Shown here: in pieces, positions 17,977-26,039 of the stretch
Position numbering within the stretch: the stretch's first letter is position 1
Layout: each line of letters starts with the position of its first letter
Assembly: GCF_047300855.1 (NCBI RefSeq)
Contig: NZ_CP170197.1
Span: forward strand, 2,852,001-2,916,000
DNA length: 64,000 bases
Direction of reading: 5' to 3'
Origin: Sulfuriferula sp047300855
GTDB lineage: Bacteria; Pseudomonadota; Gammaproteobacteria; Burkholderiales; Sulfuriferulaceae
The notes under the pieces: generated by a model
What the model saw: only the letters and a program-made list of their open reading frames with translations
What the model was told of the DNA's origin: nothing
Database searches by the model: none
Program-made: the position numbers and the translations under genes

Positions 17977-19212
17977 TTGTCGATCGTCAATACTCTAGCT
18001 GTCGATTTCCGGCTTGCGCTGCGCAATATCCTGCGTCAGCGCCGGCGCAGCTTCATCGCTGTTGTTGCCATCGGCTTTGGCGTTATTGCCATGATGCTAT
18101 CTTCAGGCTACATCGAATGGATTTTCTGGGCAAACCGTGAACTGACCACTGTTAACCAGCTCGGTCACATACAAGTGGCCAAACCTGGATACCACGAAGA
18201 TGGCCAGGCAAACCCGTTGGCCTACCTGCTTCCGGAAAAATCCCCTGCATTGAATGTTCTCGAACATATACCCGGTGTAAAGTCGGTGACGCCTCGCTTG
18301 GCTTTCAACGGCCTGATAAGTCATGGCGAAAACACCATCTCCTTCATTGGCGAGGGCATTGACCCAGCCAAGGATCCATCAGCCCGCAATCTGGCCATCC
18401 TGGACGGGCAAGGACTCAACGCAAACGACCCGAAAGGTATCCTGATGGGAGCCGGGCTGGCCGCCAATCTTGGGGTAAAAACCGGCGACACGGTGGTGTT
18501 GCTCACTAACACATCTTCAGGAGGAATCAATGCCGTTGAGGGGCATGTGCGCGGTTTGGCATCGACCTCCTTGAAGGAATATGACGATACCATGCTACGC
18601 GTGCCAATCGGGATGGCACGCACATTATTGCGCACCAAAGGTTCCCATCTCTGGGTCGTGTCTCTGCAGCACACGGAAATGACTGATGAGGTCATGAAGC
18701 AACTGAAAGCAGACCCGGCACTAAAGGGTTACGAAATCGTGCCTTGGACGAAACTTGCAGACTTCTACAACAAGACCGTCGCGTTGTTTTCCAGTCAGAT
18801 GAACATCGTCAAGTCCATCATCGCTCTGATCATCATACTCAGCATCAGCAACACCATGACCATGAGCGTCATGGAGCGCACCGTTGAAATTGGCACGGCG
18901 ATGGCTCTGGGCGTCAGGCGCCAGCGCATCCTAGGCCTGTTCCTGATGGAAGGATCGCTGTTGGGTGCGATTGGGGGGACTTGTGGGGTAATACTCGGTT
19001 ATCTGGCGGCCCGCATCATCTCGGCAATCGGCATCCCCATGCCGCCGGCGCCCGGCATGTCGCGCGGGTTCACCGCCGCAATCATGATCACTCTTCCCAT
19101 TATCTGGCAGGCCTTGCTGCTGGCTTTATTAACCACGCTCATCGCCAGCATCTATCCGGCCTGGCGAGCATCGCGGCTGGTTATTGTCGATGCGTTGCGC
19201 CACAACCGCTGA
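17977..19212 (+). CDS. ABC transporter permease, FtsX/LolC-MacB type (first of pair)
   Basis: 411 residues. N-terminal helix after RLALRNILRQRRRSFIAV, a large periplasmic domain (about 50-270), then three helices (IIALIILSISNTMTMS, the GAIGGTCGVILGYLAARI region and the LLLALLTTLIASIYP region), the FtsX/MacB permease layout of mechanotransmission ABC systems. The start is TTG; no ATG or GTG exists in frame upstream before a stop. It shares the QLGHIQVAKPGY-like segment with its partner at 19224. The ATPase of the locus is at 22066-22812 on the other strand. Confidence 0.85.
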   Translation: MSIVNTLAVDFRLALRNILRQRRRSFIAVVAIGFGVIAMMLSSGYIEWIFWANRELTTVNQLGHIQVAKPGYHEDGQANPLAYLLPEKSPALNVLEHIPGVKSVTPRLAFNGLISHGENTISFIGEGIDPAKDPSARNLAILDGQGLNANDPKGILMGAGLAANLGVKTGDTVVLLTNTSSGGINAVEGHVRGLASTSLKEYDDTMLRVPIGMARTLLRTKGSHLWVVSLQHTEMTDEVMKQLKADPALKGYEIVPWTKLADFYNKTVALFSSQMNIVKSIIALIIILSISNTMTMSVMERTVEIGTAMALGVRRQRILGLFLMEGSLLGAIGGTCGVILGYLAARIISAIGIPMPPAPGMSRGFTAAIMITLPIIWQALLLALLTTLIASIYPAWRASRLVIVDALRHNR

Positions 19213-19223
19213 GGAACCCAGGT

Positions 19224-20435
19224 ATGTGGAAACTTGCTCTGCGCAATGTCCTGCGTCACAAAGCCCGAACCGGCATGACGCTATTGGCAATCATCGCCGG
19301 CGTAGTCGGCCTGATCCTGAGCGGCGGTTTTGTCCATGACATTTTTACCCAGTTGGGTGAAGCCCTGATTCATTCCCAGTCAGGCCACATACAACTTTCG
19401 CGCACCGGTTATTTCGAGCATGGTGCGCGTAGCCCGGAGAAATATTTAATCGCCAGACCAGAACCCATACGCAAGGATATCGCCGCGATACCCGGGGTGG
19501 ATGATGTAATGGGCAGAATCTACTTTGCCGGCCTGCTCAATAATGGCCGTTCCGATCTGCCCATTGTTGGAGAGGGCGTGGAAGCCTCTCATGAGGCCAG
19601 ACTCGGCAGCGGAATGGTGATCACGGCCGGACGCAAGCTCGAGGATAAAGACAAGAATGGCATGATGGTTGGTTACGGCTTGGCCCACGCGCTGAAACTC
19701 AAACCCGGAGACTGGGCAACCCTGGTGATGAACACCGCCGATGGCGCTTTGAACAGCCTCGACTTGCAGGTAGTCGGCATTTTTCAGACCTTCTCCAAAG
19801 ATTATGACGCACGCGCTGTGCGCATTCCTTTGACTTCTGCCCAGAATTTGCTCGCCACCCAGGGGGTCAATACACTGGTGGTGTCATTAAAGCACACCCG
19901 CGACACGGCGCCGATCACCTCCGTATTGTCCAGAAAATTTGCCGGCGCCGGCCTGGAAGCGAAGACCTGGCTGGAGCTGAACGATTTTTATGCCAAAACC
20001 GTGAAGATGTATGACGTGCAGTTCGGCGTGCTGCGCATCATCATCCTGTTAATGGTGTTGTTGAGCGTGATCAATAGCGTCAATATGAGCATCTACGAAC
20101 GTGTGGGCGAATTCGGCACCATGATGGCTCTGGGCAATCGCAGTAGCAAAGTATTCGCTTTGATCATCACGGAGAACACGATTATCGGCCTGGCTGGGGC
20201 CACTATCGGTGTGGTGCTGGGCATCGCCCTGGCGCTGATTATCTCTGCCATCGGCATTCCCATGCCACCACCCCCCAACGCGGATCTGAGCTACACCGCC
20301 CACATCCGTGTCGTACCTTCGGTGGTTGCAGGCGCTTTCGCAGTGGGGCTGATTGCCACCTTCATCGCCGCGTTTCTGCCAGCAGCACGGGTACATCGCA
20401 TACCTGTGGTGGAGGCACTCCGCCAGAATGTTTAA
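19224..20435 (+). CDS. ABC transporter permease, FtsX/LolC-MacB type (second of pair)
   Basis: 403 residues from ATG 19224 (AGGAA upstream); the frame runs back to 18981 inside the first permease, but homology starts here with MWKLALRNVLRHKARTGMT. Same topology as the first permease: helix 1, periplasmic domain with SQSGHIQLSRTGYF, three C-terminal helices and the YERVGEFGTMMALG coupling segment that contacts the ATPase. The two permeases are clear paralogs, like LolC/LolE, suggesting a heterodimer. Gap of 11 bases to the first gene. Confidence 0.87.
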   Translation: MWKLALRNVLRHKARTGMTLLAIIAGVVGLILSGGFVHDIFTQLGEALIHSQSGHIQLSRTGYFEHGARSPEKYLIARPEPIRKDIAAIPGVDDVMGRIYFAGLLNNGRSDLPIVGEGVEASHEARLGSGMVITAGRKLEDKDKNGMMVGYGLAHALKLKPGDWATLVMNTADGALNSLDLQVVGIFQTFSKDYDARAVRIPLTSAQNLLATQGVNTLVVSLKHTRDTAPITSVLSRKFAGAGLEAKTWLELNDFYAKTVKMYDVQFGVLRIIILLMVLLSVINSVNMSIYERVGEFGTMMALGNRSSKVFALIITENTIIGLAGATIGVVLGIALALIISAIGIPMPPPPNADLSYTAHIRVVPSVVAGAFAVGLIATFIAAFLPAARVHRIPVVEALRQNV

Positions 20436-20462
20436 GTTGTCGCCCCGCACCAGTAATTCAGG

Positions 20463-22064
20463 CTAGAAGTCGCGGCGCAGCTCCGTATAGACTCGATCCT
20501 GCTTGTTGTACTGACCGAACAGGCCGGTGGGCGGACCGCCGAAGGTGTCCAGCCCGAATGCCAGACGCCAGTTGCGTTCGAACCCCCATGTTACTTTCGG
20601 TCGGAACATCCAGTCGCTACGATTGAGGCTATGCACCGCCAGCGCTTCCACTTCCCAGTTGTGGCCAAGCTTATGATTGACCAGCAGGGAGACGTCATTC
20701 TCAATCCGGTCGGGGATAATATTCGGATCATGATTGAAATAAACACGCTGGTAGAACTGCGTATTGACCCGGGTCTTCGAAGTAGGATTGAAATCCAGAC
20801 CCACAATCCAGTCGAGCGTATTCTGTTTCACCAGACCGTTGATATCAGCAAGACTCAGCGTATTGTAACTGCGCCCGCTGGTGTACACGGCTTCAGCCTT
20901 CAGCACGAATGAGCCCAAATCCTTGGCCAGGGTTCCACCGGCTTGCCAGATGCGGTCATGTCTGGGCGTGTATACGAAATATGGCGTGGGTGCGGTCATC
21001 AGCTGACGATAGAAGGTTTGCTGGCTGTCCATGCTGCTATAAAAGAAGCCCGACATGTCCCAGCCATTGGTCAACTGGTTAAGCCGCAAGCCGTAATTGG
21101 TATTGCTTAAGCGATTACCGGGCAACACTTCGTCCCGGAACGCAACCGGGTAACCACTCGGCGTGGGTGGATAGGGATAAAAATCCGATCCGGCGCCGGG
21201 CTGGCTGAAGTCTTTCGGCTTGCCGATCTTGTCGTAGCTGGGGACGGGAATCCAGATCAGCTCAGCATGAAAATCGTCCTTGAAATACTCGGCGCGAGCC
21301 GCCCATTGCGGGATGCGCAGCATTTGGAAGTCGGGCAGGATGAATTCACGTAAATCCTTGGCGGAGACAACGTCGGCAACGAACACTCCCACCATTTCTC
21401 CCCACACAATCTGTTGCCGCCCTACACGCCAATCCAGGCCTCCTCCGCTAAAGTCCAGATAGGTTTCACGAAACTGGAGCCCGAAGCGCTGGTCATCACG
21501 TACTGCATCCTGATAGTAATTGGTGAGGTCATAAACTGCATTGTAGTCCAGGCGCCCACTGACCTTCCAATGCATACCCTGACCCAGCTTGCCCTCTGTA
21601 CCAAGCTCAAAACGTCCCATGACTTTCGACCAATGCGCAGGATGCGGATAAGTGTAGGCAAACTCGGTTTGGGCAAACCCGTGCCATCGCGAAGGTGCTT
21701 TATCCTTGCCTGGCGATAACCCCGCATCATCGAAAAGCGATGCTTTGCTGTCCGGCACGCCTTTCTCCGTCTTGGTCACGGATTTGCTACCCTGTTCAGA
21801 ATCAGAATCGATACCAAACAATGAATCCTTTGATTCCGGCGCAGCCTCAGCCGCCTTTTTGGAAACGGGTTTATCTGTACTGCTTGTCGCAGGAGGCGCA
21901 TCGAAAAGCGTATCCCTGGATACCGGCAATTCAGTATTTCCGGAAGCCAGCAAGAAAGCGCCTTGTTTGCCAGACATATTCAAGGCATCCGTTCCAGACG
22001 CGCCCGCCAGGACAGGCGCCCCCAGCACCACCACCCCTACCGCCCTTGCCCAACGTAAAATCAT
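20463..22064 (-). CDS. DUF1302 outer membrane beta-barrel protein
   Basis: 533 residues from ATG 22064 (good RBS GAGAGG); the frame extends to 22160 inside the ATPase gene. Signal peptide at 1-24, then a hydrophilic linker with three copies of S-[RK]-x-[ST]-L-F (49-55, 78-84, 106-112), then a barrel from about residue 120 with DUF1302 features (WRVGRQQIVWGE, RETYLDFSGGGLDW, many alternating aromatic strands) and a C-terminal Phe (ELRRDF), the outer-membrane assembly signal. DUF1302 proteins often sit beside LolA/LolB-like proteins and exporters. Starts 1 base after the ATPase stop, hence the same operon. Confidence 0.85.
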   Translation of the reverse strand: MILRWARAVGVVVLGAPVLAGASGTDALNMSGKQGAFLLASGNTELPVSRDTLFDAPPATSSTDKPVSKKAAEAAPESKDSLFGIDSDSEQGSKSVTKTEKGVPDSKASLFDDAGLSPGKDKAPSRWHGFAQTEFAYTYPHPAHWSKVMGRFELGTEGKLGQGMHWKVSGRLDYNAVYDLTNYYQDAVRDDQRFGLQFRETYLDFSGGGLDWRVGRQQIVWGEMVGVFVADVVSAKDLREFILPDFQMLRIPQWAARAEYFKDDFHAELIWIPVPSYDKIGKPKDFSQPGAGSDFYPYPPTPSGYPVAFRDEVLPGNRLSNTNYGLRLNQLTNGWDMSGFFYSSMDSQQTFYRQLMTAPTPYFVYTPRHDRIWQAGGTLAKDLGSFVLKAEAVYTSGRSYNTLSLADINGLVKQNTLDWIVGLDFNPTSKTRVNTQFYQRVYFNHDPNIIPDRIENDVSLLVNHKLGHNWEVEALAVHSLNRSDWMFRPKVTWGFERNWRLAFGLDTFGGPPTGLFGQYNKQDRVYTELRRDF

Positions 22065-22065
22065 G

Positions 22066-22812
22066 CTATCCCTCTCGTTCACTCGCCAATGTGGAATTTG
22101 TACTAACCGAGTTCCATTTCTTATCAGTTTTAATGCCGAGCATGGTGACATGACCATCATCGATGCGTATCAAACGATCCGCCATCGACATGACACGGCG
22201 ATCATGGGTGGAAAAAATGAAAGTTGTACCGTAACGCCTGTTGATCTCTTTCATCAGATTCAGAATGCTCTCACCTGTTTTGCTATCCAGGTTGGCGGTC
22301 GGTTCGTCAGCCAGAACAATGCGCGGATTGATTACCAGCGCTCTTGCAATCGCGACTCTCTGGCGTTGTCCGCCGCTCAGCTGATTAGGCATATGCTTGC
22401 CGTAGCGCTCCAGCCCAACCACATTCAGAAACTTCTTGACCCGCTTATGCCGCTCTTCGCGAGTGATTTCCGGGAGTTGAAGCAGCGGGTATTCCACATT
22501 TTCCCAGGCTGTCAGTACCGGAAACAGGTTAAAGGTTTGAAAGATAAATCCCGTGGTGCGTGCGCGCAAGTCAGCCAGTTGATTGGGCGAGCGACCGGTC
22601 ACCTCGACATCATCGATAAAAACCTTGCCTTGAGTCGGGTTGTCGATACAGCCAATGATATTTAGCAGCGTGGTTTTGCCGCTACCGGAAGGCCCGGCAA
22701 TGGCCAAAAACACCCCCTCCTCGATGGAGAGTGTGATATCTTCGAGCGCAATAACCTTTTGCTCCCCGAGTAAATATTCTTTGGTTACGCCTTCGACCCG
22801 GACCAGACTCAT
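22066..22812 (-). CDS. ABC transporter ATP-binding protein (LolD/MacB type)
   Basis: 248 residues from ATG 22812. Walker A GPSGSGKTT, Q-loop in TGFIFQTFNLFPVLTAWENV, signature LSGGQRQRVAIARAL, Walker B IVLADEPTANLD, His switch in FSTHD. The Q-loop phrase is typical of LolD/MacB/FtsE ATPases that drive FtsX-like permeases, fitting the two permeases at 17977-20435. Divergent from the LolA-like gene with 45 bases between; upstream partner of the DUF1302 gene. Confidence 0.92.
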   Translation of the reverse strand: MSLVRVEGVTKEYLLGEQKVIALEDITLSIEEGVFLAIAGPSGSGKTTLLNIIGCIDNPTQGKVFIDDVEVTGRSPNQLADLRARTTGFIFQTFNLFPVLTAWENVEYPLLQLPEITREERHKRVKKFLNVVGLERYGKHMPNQLSGGQRQRVAIARALVINPRIVLADEPTANLDSKTGESILNLMKEINRRYGTTFIFSTHDRRVMSMADRLIRIDDGHVTMLGIKTDKKWNSVSTNSTLASEREG

Positions 22813-22857
22813 CGCATCATATCCGTACAAGGCAGCATCGTTTGAAGGATTAATACC

Positions 22858-23637
22858 ATGTCCATGACCTCCATTTTCCGTGCCGGTTTTTTAACAAGTT
22901 TCCTGTTCCTGGCTTTGGCGAGTACTGCCATCGCTGCCGAGTCGCCTTCTGATTCCAAGGCAGACTCGCTTGCCCGCAGCATCCTGGAAAAATCCGACGA
23001 GATACGATTTCCAGCCCAGGGCTTCCAGGTCGACGTCGATATCACCAGCTCTTCGCCCGGAGCAACACCGGAAAAACGAAAATACCGGATTCTCTCCAAA
23101 GGTAATGAGAATACGGTGGTCATGATACTAGAACCGGCGTCAGAACGGGGGCAGATCATGTTAATGAAAGGCCGTGACCTCTGGGTCTTCATGCCCGACG
23201 TCTCCCAGCCCATTCGGCTTGGGCTGGCCCAACGCCTGACTGGTCAGGTCGCCAACGGCGATCTGGCGCGCGCCAATTTCTCAGGCGATTACAATCCCAA
23301 ATTGCTGCGCACCGAAAAGCTCGACGGTGAAGAGTACTACGTCCTCGAACTGGACGCCGTGGACCGAAGCGTGACGTACCATCGAGTCATGCTATGGGTC
23401 AACAAATCCAACTATCGCCCGCGCAAGGCCGAATTCTATTCCCTCTCCGGCCGTCTGCTGAAGACCAGCACGTACGAAAACTTCGAAACCATGGCGGGAA
23501 AACCGCGCCCGACACGTTTGCTCATACAGGATGCGCTCAAGTCCGGCGACACATCAGTGCTGGACTACAGCAACATGAAATTGCGCGATCTACCCGACAA
23601 GGTTTTTAACAAAGACTACCTCAAGAAACTGCAATAA
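22858..23637 (+). CDS. Outer membrane lipoprotein-sorting protein (LolA-like periplasmic carrier)
   Basis: 259 residues. Signal peptide about 1-27 (ASTAIAA). The rest matches the LolA-like family annotated as outer membrane lipoprotein-sorting protein: an incomplete beta-barrel with KYRILSKGNENTVVMIL, GQIMLMKGRDLWVFMPD, RPRKAEFYSLSGRLLKT. LolA/LolB/DUF1329-fold proteins carry acylated cargo across the periplasm. With permeases, ATPase and DUF1302 barrel it forms an apparent export route for a lipid or lipoprotein. Not the housekeeping LolA, which is shorter. Confidence 0.85.
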   Translation: MSMTSIFRAGFLTSFLFLALASTAIAAESPSDSKADSLARSILEKSDEIRFPAQGFQVDVDITSSSPGATPEKRKYRILSKGNENTVVMILEPASERGQIMLMKGRDLWVFMPDVSQPIRLGLAQRLTGQVANGDLARANFSGDYNPKLLRTEKLDGEEYYVLELDAVDRSVTYHRVMLWVNKSNYRPRKAEFYSLSGRLLKTSTYENFETMAGKPRPTRLLIQDALKSGDTSVLDYSNMKLRDLPDKVFNKDYLKKLQ

Positions 23638-23765
23638 ATCATTTAACCCGCTTCATAACAGGCTTCAGTGCCCATGGATATTTGCCCTAAGGGCACAAAA
23701 CCAGGTTCGTTGCAAAGCACAGGAATACATAAACTATCCGCGAAATGGTTTCAGGAAAATAAAAA

Positions 23766-24590
23766 ATGACCCAATCACGTCTTGCCTTGATTACCCTGAT
23801 TACAGCAAGCACCCTGCTCACCGCCGCCTGCGAAACCGTGAACACCACGCAAGGTGGCACGATTGGCGTAAATCGCAAACAAATCATGTCGCCGCTGGTC
23901 TCCAGCCGGCAACTCGAACAACAGGCATCCCTGGCTTATACCGACCTGATAGGCAAGGAAGCCAAACAGGGTGACCTGAATCCTGATCCGGCACAAACTG
24001 CGCGCGTACGGCGTATTGTTGACCGCTTGATTCCACAGACCGCAGTGTTCAGACCGGATGCATTGAAATGGAACTGGCAGGTCAATGTCATCCGCTCGCC
24101 GGATGTCAATGCGTGGTGTATGCCCGGGGGAAAGATCGCCATCTACACCGGCATACTCGACAAACTGAAACTGAGCGATGATGAGATCGCTGCAGTGATG
24201 GGTCATGAAATCGCTCATGCGCTGCGCGAGCATGCGCGCGAGCAAGCTTCCGAGCAGACGCTGGCGCAATTGGGATTGCTGGGCGCATCGCTGGCCGGCG
24301 CAGGCCAGAACACGGTCAATGCAGGGAGTCAACTATACCAGCTCGGCATCGGTTTGCCGCACAGCCGCACGCACGAAACCGAAGCCGATCGTATCGGTGT
24401 GGAACTCGCGGCGCGCGCTGGGTATGACCCACGCGCCGCCATCTCGGTGTGGCAAAAAATGACCCGGCTCGGCGGCAGCCGCCCACCGGAATTCCTGAGT
24501 ACTCACCCCAACCCTGAATCACGCATGCGTGATCTGCAGCAATACGCAGAAAAAGTAATGCCGTTGTATTTGCAGGCAAAAAAAAACTAG
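23766..24590 (+). CDS. M48 family zinc metalloprotease, lipoprotein (BepA/LoiP-like)
   Basis: 274 residues. An N-terminal hydrophobic segment ends in a lipobox-like LTAAC (Cys22), so it is probably anchored at the outer membrane facing the periplasm. Zinc site HEIAH at 147-151 and the third ligand Glu in HETEADRIG. The family degrades or refolds misassembled outer membrane proteins. No TPR domain follows the peptidase, so it is nearer LoiP/YcaL than BepA. Its position after an envelope export locus fits a quality-control role, but it is 128 bases away and may be separate. Confidence 0.88.
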   Translation: MTQSRLALITLITASTLLTAACETVNTTQGGTIGVNRKQIMSPLVSSRQLEQQASLAYTDLIGKEAKQGDLNPDPAQTARVRRIVDRLIPQTAVFRPDALKWNWQVNVIRSPDVNAWCMPGGKIAIYTGILDKLKLSDDEIAAVMGHEIAHALREHAREQASEQTLAQLGLLGASLAGAGQNTVNAGSQLYQLGIGLPHSRTHETEADRIGVELAARAGYDPRAAISVWQKMTRLGGSRPPEFLSTHPNPESRMRDLQQYAEKVMPLYLQAKKN

Positions 24591-24659
24591 CCATACAGTT
24601 TTGCCGCAACTGCGGATTGCGTATAAAATAGGCAGCCTTTTCTTCACTGCCGTCCTCAC

Positions 24660-25697
24660 ATGCGCATAGGTGTGCACACCCTCAAGAACAATCTGATTGT
24701 CGCTCCCATGGCGGGTGTGACCGATCGGCCATTTCGCCAGCTGTGCAAGCAGATGGGAGCGGGTATGGCAGTGTCGGAGATGGTAACTTCCAACTCTCTT
24801 TTATATGGTTCGACCAAGACCGCGCGCCGCGCCAACCATGACGGCGAAGTGGATCCGATTTCGGTACAGATTGCCGGTGCCGACCCCGCGATGATGGCAG
24901 AGGCAGCGCGTCATAATGTTGATCGCGGCGCGCAAATCATCGATATCAATATGGGCTGCCCGGCCAAGAAAATCTGCAACGTGATGGCGGGCTCGGCGCT
25001 GCTGCAGGACGAACCGCTGGTAGCGCGGATCCTGGAAGCGGTTGTCAATGCCGTGCCCAATGTGCCGGTCACACTCAAAATACGCACCGGCTGGGACAAG
25101 CAGCACAAAAATGCGCTCACCATTTTGAATATTGCACAGAACAGCGGCATCCAGGCGCTGGCGATGCATGGCCGTACCCGTGCCTGCGGCTACACCGGCA
25201 ATGCCGAGTACGACACCATTGCTGCAGTCAAGGCCGCAGCACACATCCCCATCATCGCAAACGGTGATATCACCACACCGGAAAAAGCGAAATTCGTGCT
25301 CGACTACACCGGTGCGGATGCTGTCATGATTGGTCGCGCCGCCCAGGGCCGTCCATGGATTTTTCGGGAAATCGAATACTTCCTGCAAACCGGCTCGCAT
25401 TTGCCTGCGCCTGAAGTCGATGAAATCCACCAAGTATTGCTTGATCATTTGCATGATCTCTACGGATTTTATGGCGAATATGCAGGAGTACGCATTGCCC
25501 GCAAACATATCTCCTGGTACACCAAAGGCCTGCAGGATTCCGCCACCTTTCGCCACGCCATGAACCAACTGCAAAACGTTGCCGAACAGGAAGCTGCAGT
25601 GAACGAATTTTTCGACCGGTGCCGCGCACGCGGACAGCGTCTCGATTACGTCGAACCCGACAATAACAACTTCAACGAAACATCGCTTGCCGCATGA
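24660..25697 (+). CDS. dusB: tRNA-dihydrouridine synthase B
   Basis: Flavoenzyme reducing uridine to dihydrouridine in tRNA. 345 residues, TIM barrel plus helical tail. Visible: APMAGVTDRPFRQL, SVQIAGADP, the active-site segment DINMGCPAKK (catalytic Cys), MHGRTRACGYTG, ADAVMIGRAAQGRPW. Directly followed by fis, the widespread dusB-fis operon. Confidence 0.95.
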   Translation: MRIGVHTLKNNLIVAPMAGVTDRPFRQLCKQMGAGMAVSEMVTSNSLLYGSTKTARRANHDGEVDPISVQIAGADPAMMAEAARHNVDRGAQIIDINMGCPAKKICNVMAGSALLQDEPLVARILEAVVNAVPNVPVTLKIRTGWDKQHKNALTILNIAQNSGIQALAMHGRTRACGYTGNAEYDTIAAVKAAAHIPIIANGDITTPEKAKFVLDYTGADAVMIGRAAQGRPWIFREIEYFLQTGSHLPAPEVDEIHQVLLDHLHDLYGFYGEYAGVRIARKHISWYTKGLQDSATFRHAMNQLQNVAEQEAAVNEFFDRCRARGQRLDYVEPDNNNFNETSLAA

Positions 25698-25725
25698 TGC
25701 GGCGAGCATAGGGAGATTCAGCAAG

Positions 25726-25968
25726 GTGAGAAAAGAAAAAGAAAATGACATTCCGGCATGTGTGGCACGCGCCATGGATGATTACTTTCGCGATCTGGAC
25801 GGGGAAGTGCCGACAGGAATATACGACATGGTAATGGCCTGCGTGGAGCAGCCACTATTGGAGCAAGTTCTGCTTTTCGCTGAAGGCAACCAGACTCGCG
25901 CCGCCGAATACCTGGGTATCAACAGAAATACCCTGCGCAAGAAAATGGCGCAATACGGAATCAAATAA
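25726..25968 (+). CDS. fis: Fis-family DNA-binding protein
   Basis: Nucleoid-associated factor, 80 residues from GTG 25726, preceded by GGGAG at suitable distance. An in-frame TTG at 25687 would overlap dusB and lacks homology. The C-terminal helix-turn-helix NQTRAAEYLGINRNTLRKKM is nearly canonical; the N-terminal half forms the dimer helices. A strong terminator follows. In E. coli dusB-fis is growth-rate regulated; regulation here is not visible. Confidence 0.92.
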   Translation: MRKEKENDIPACVARAMDDYFRDLDGEVPTGIYDMVMACVEQPLLEQVLLFAEGNQTRAAEYLGINRNTLRKKMAQYGIK

Positions 25969-25975
25969 ACTTATT

Positions 25976-26018
25976 TTTTGCCACGGAGTTCACAGAGAAC
26001 TCCGTGGCAAAAGCTTTT
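25976..26018 (+). terminator. Terminator after dusB-fis
   Basis: Perfect 16-bp stem (25976-25991 and 25997-26012), loop ACAGA, followed by GCTTTTT. It separates dusB-fis from purH. Confidence 0.88.
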
Positions 26019-26039
26019 TAAACAATCAGGATAAACAAC

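Noticed and set aside
25976..26012. Perfect 16-bp inverted repeat as a mobile-element end or CRISPR-like repeat
   Set aside because: Single copy in the window, followed by a T-run and placed right after fis; a terminator explains it.
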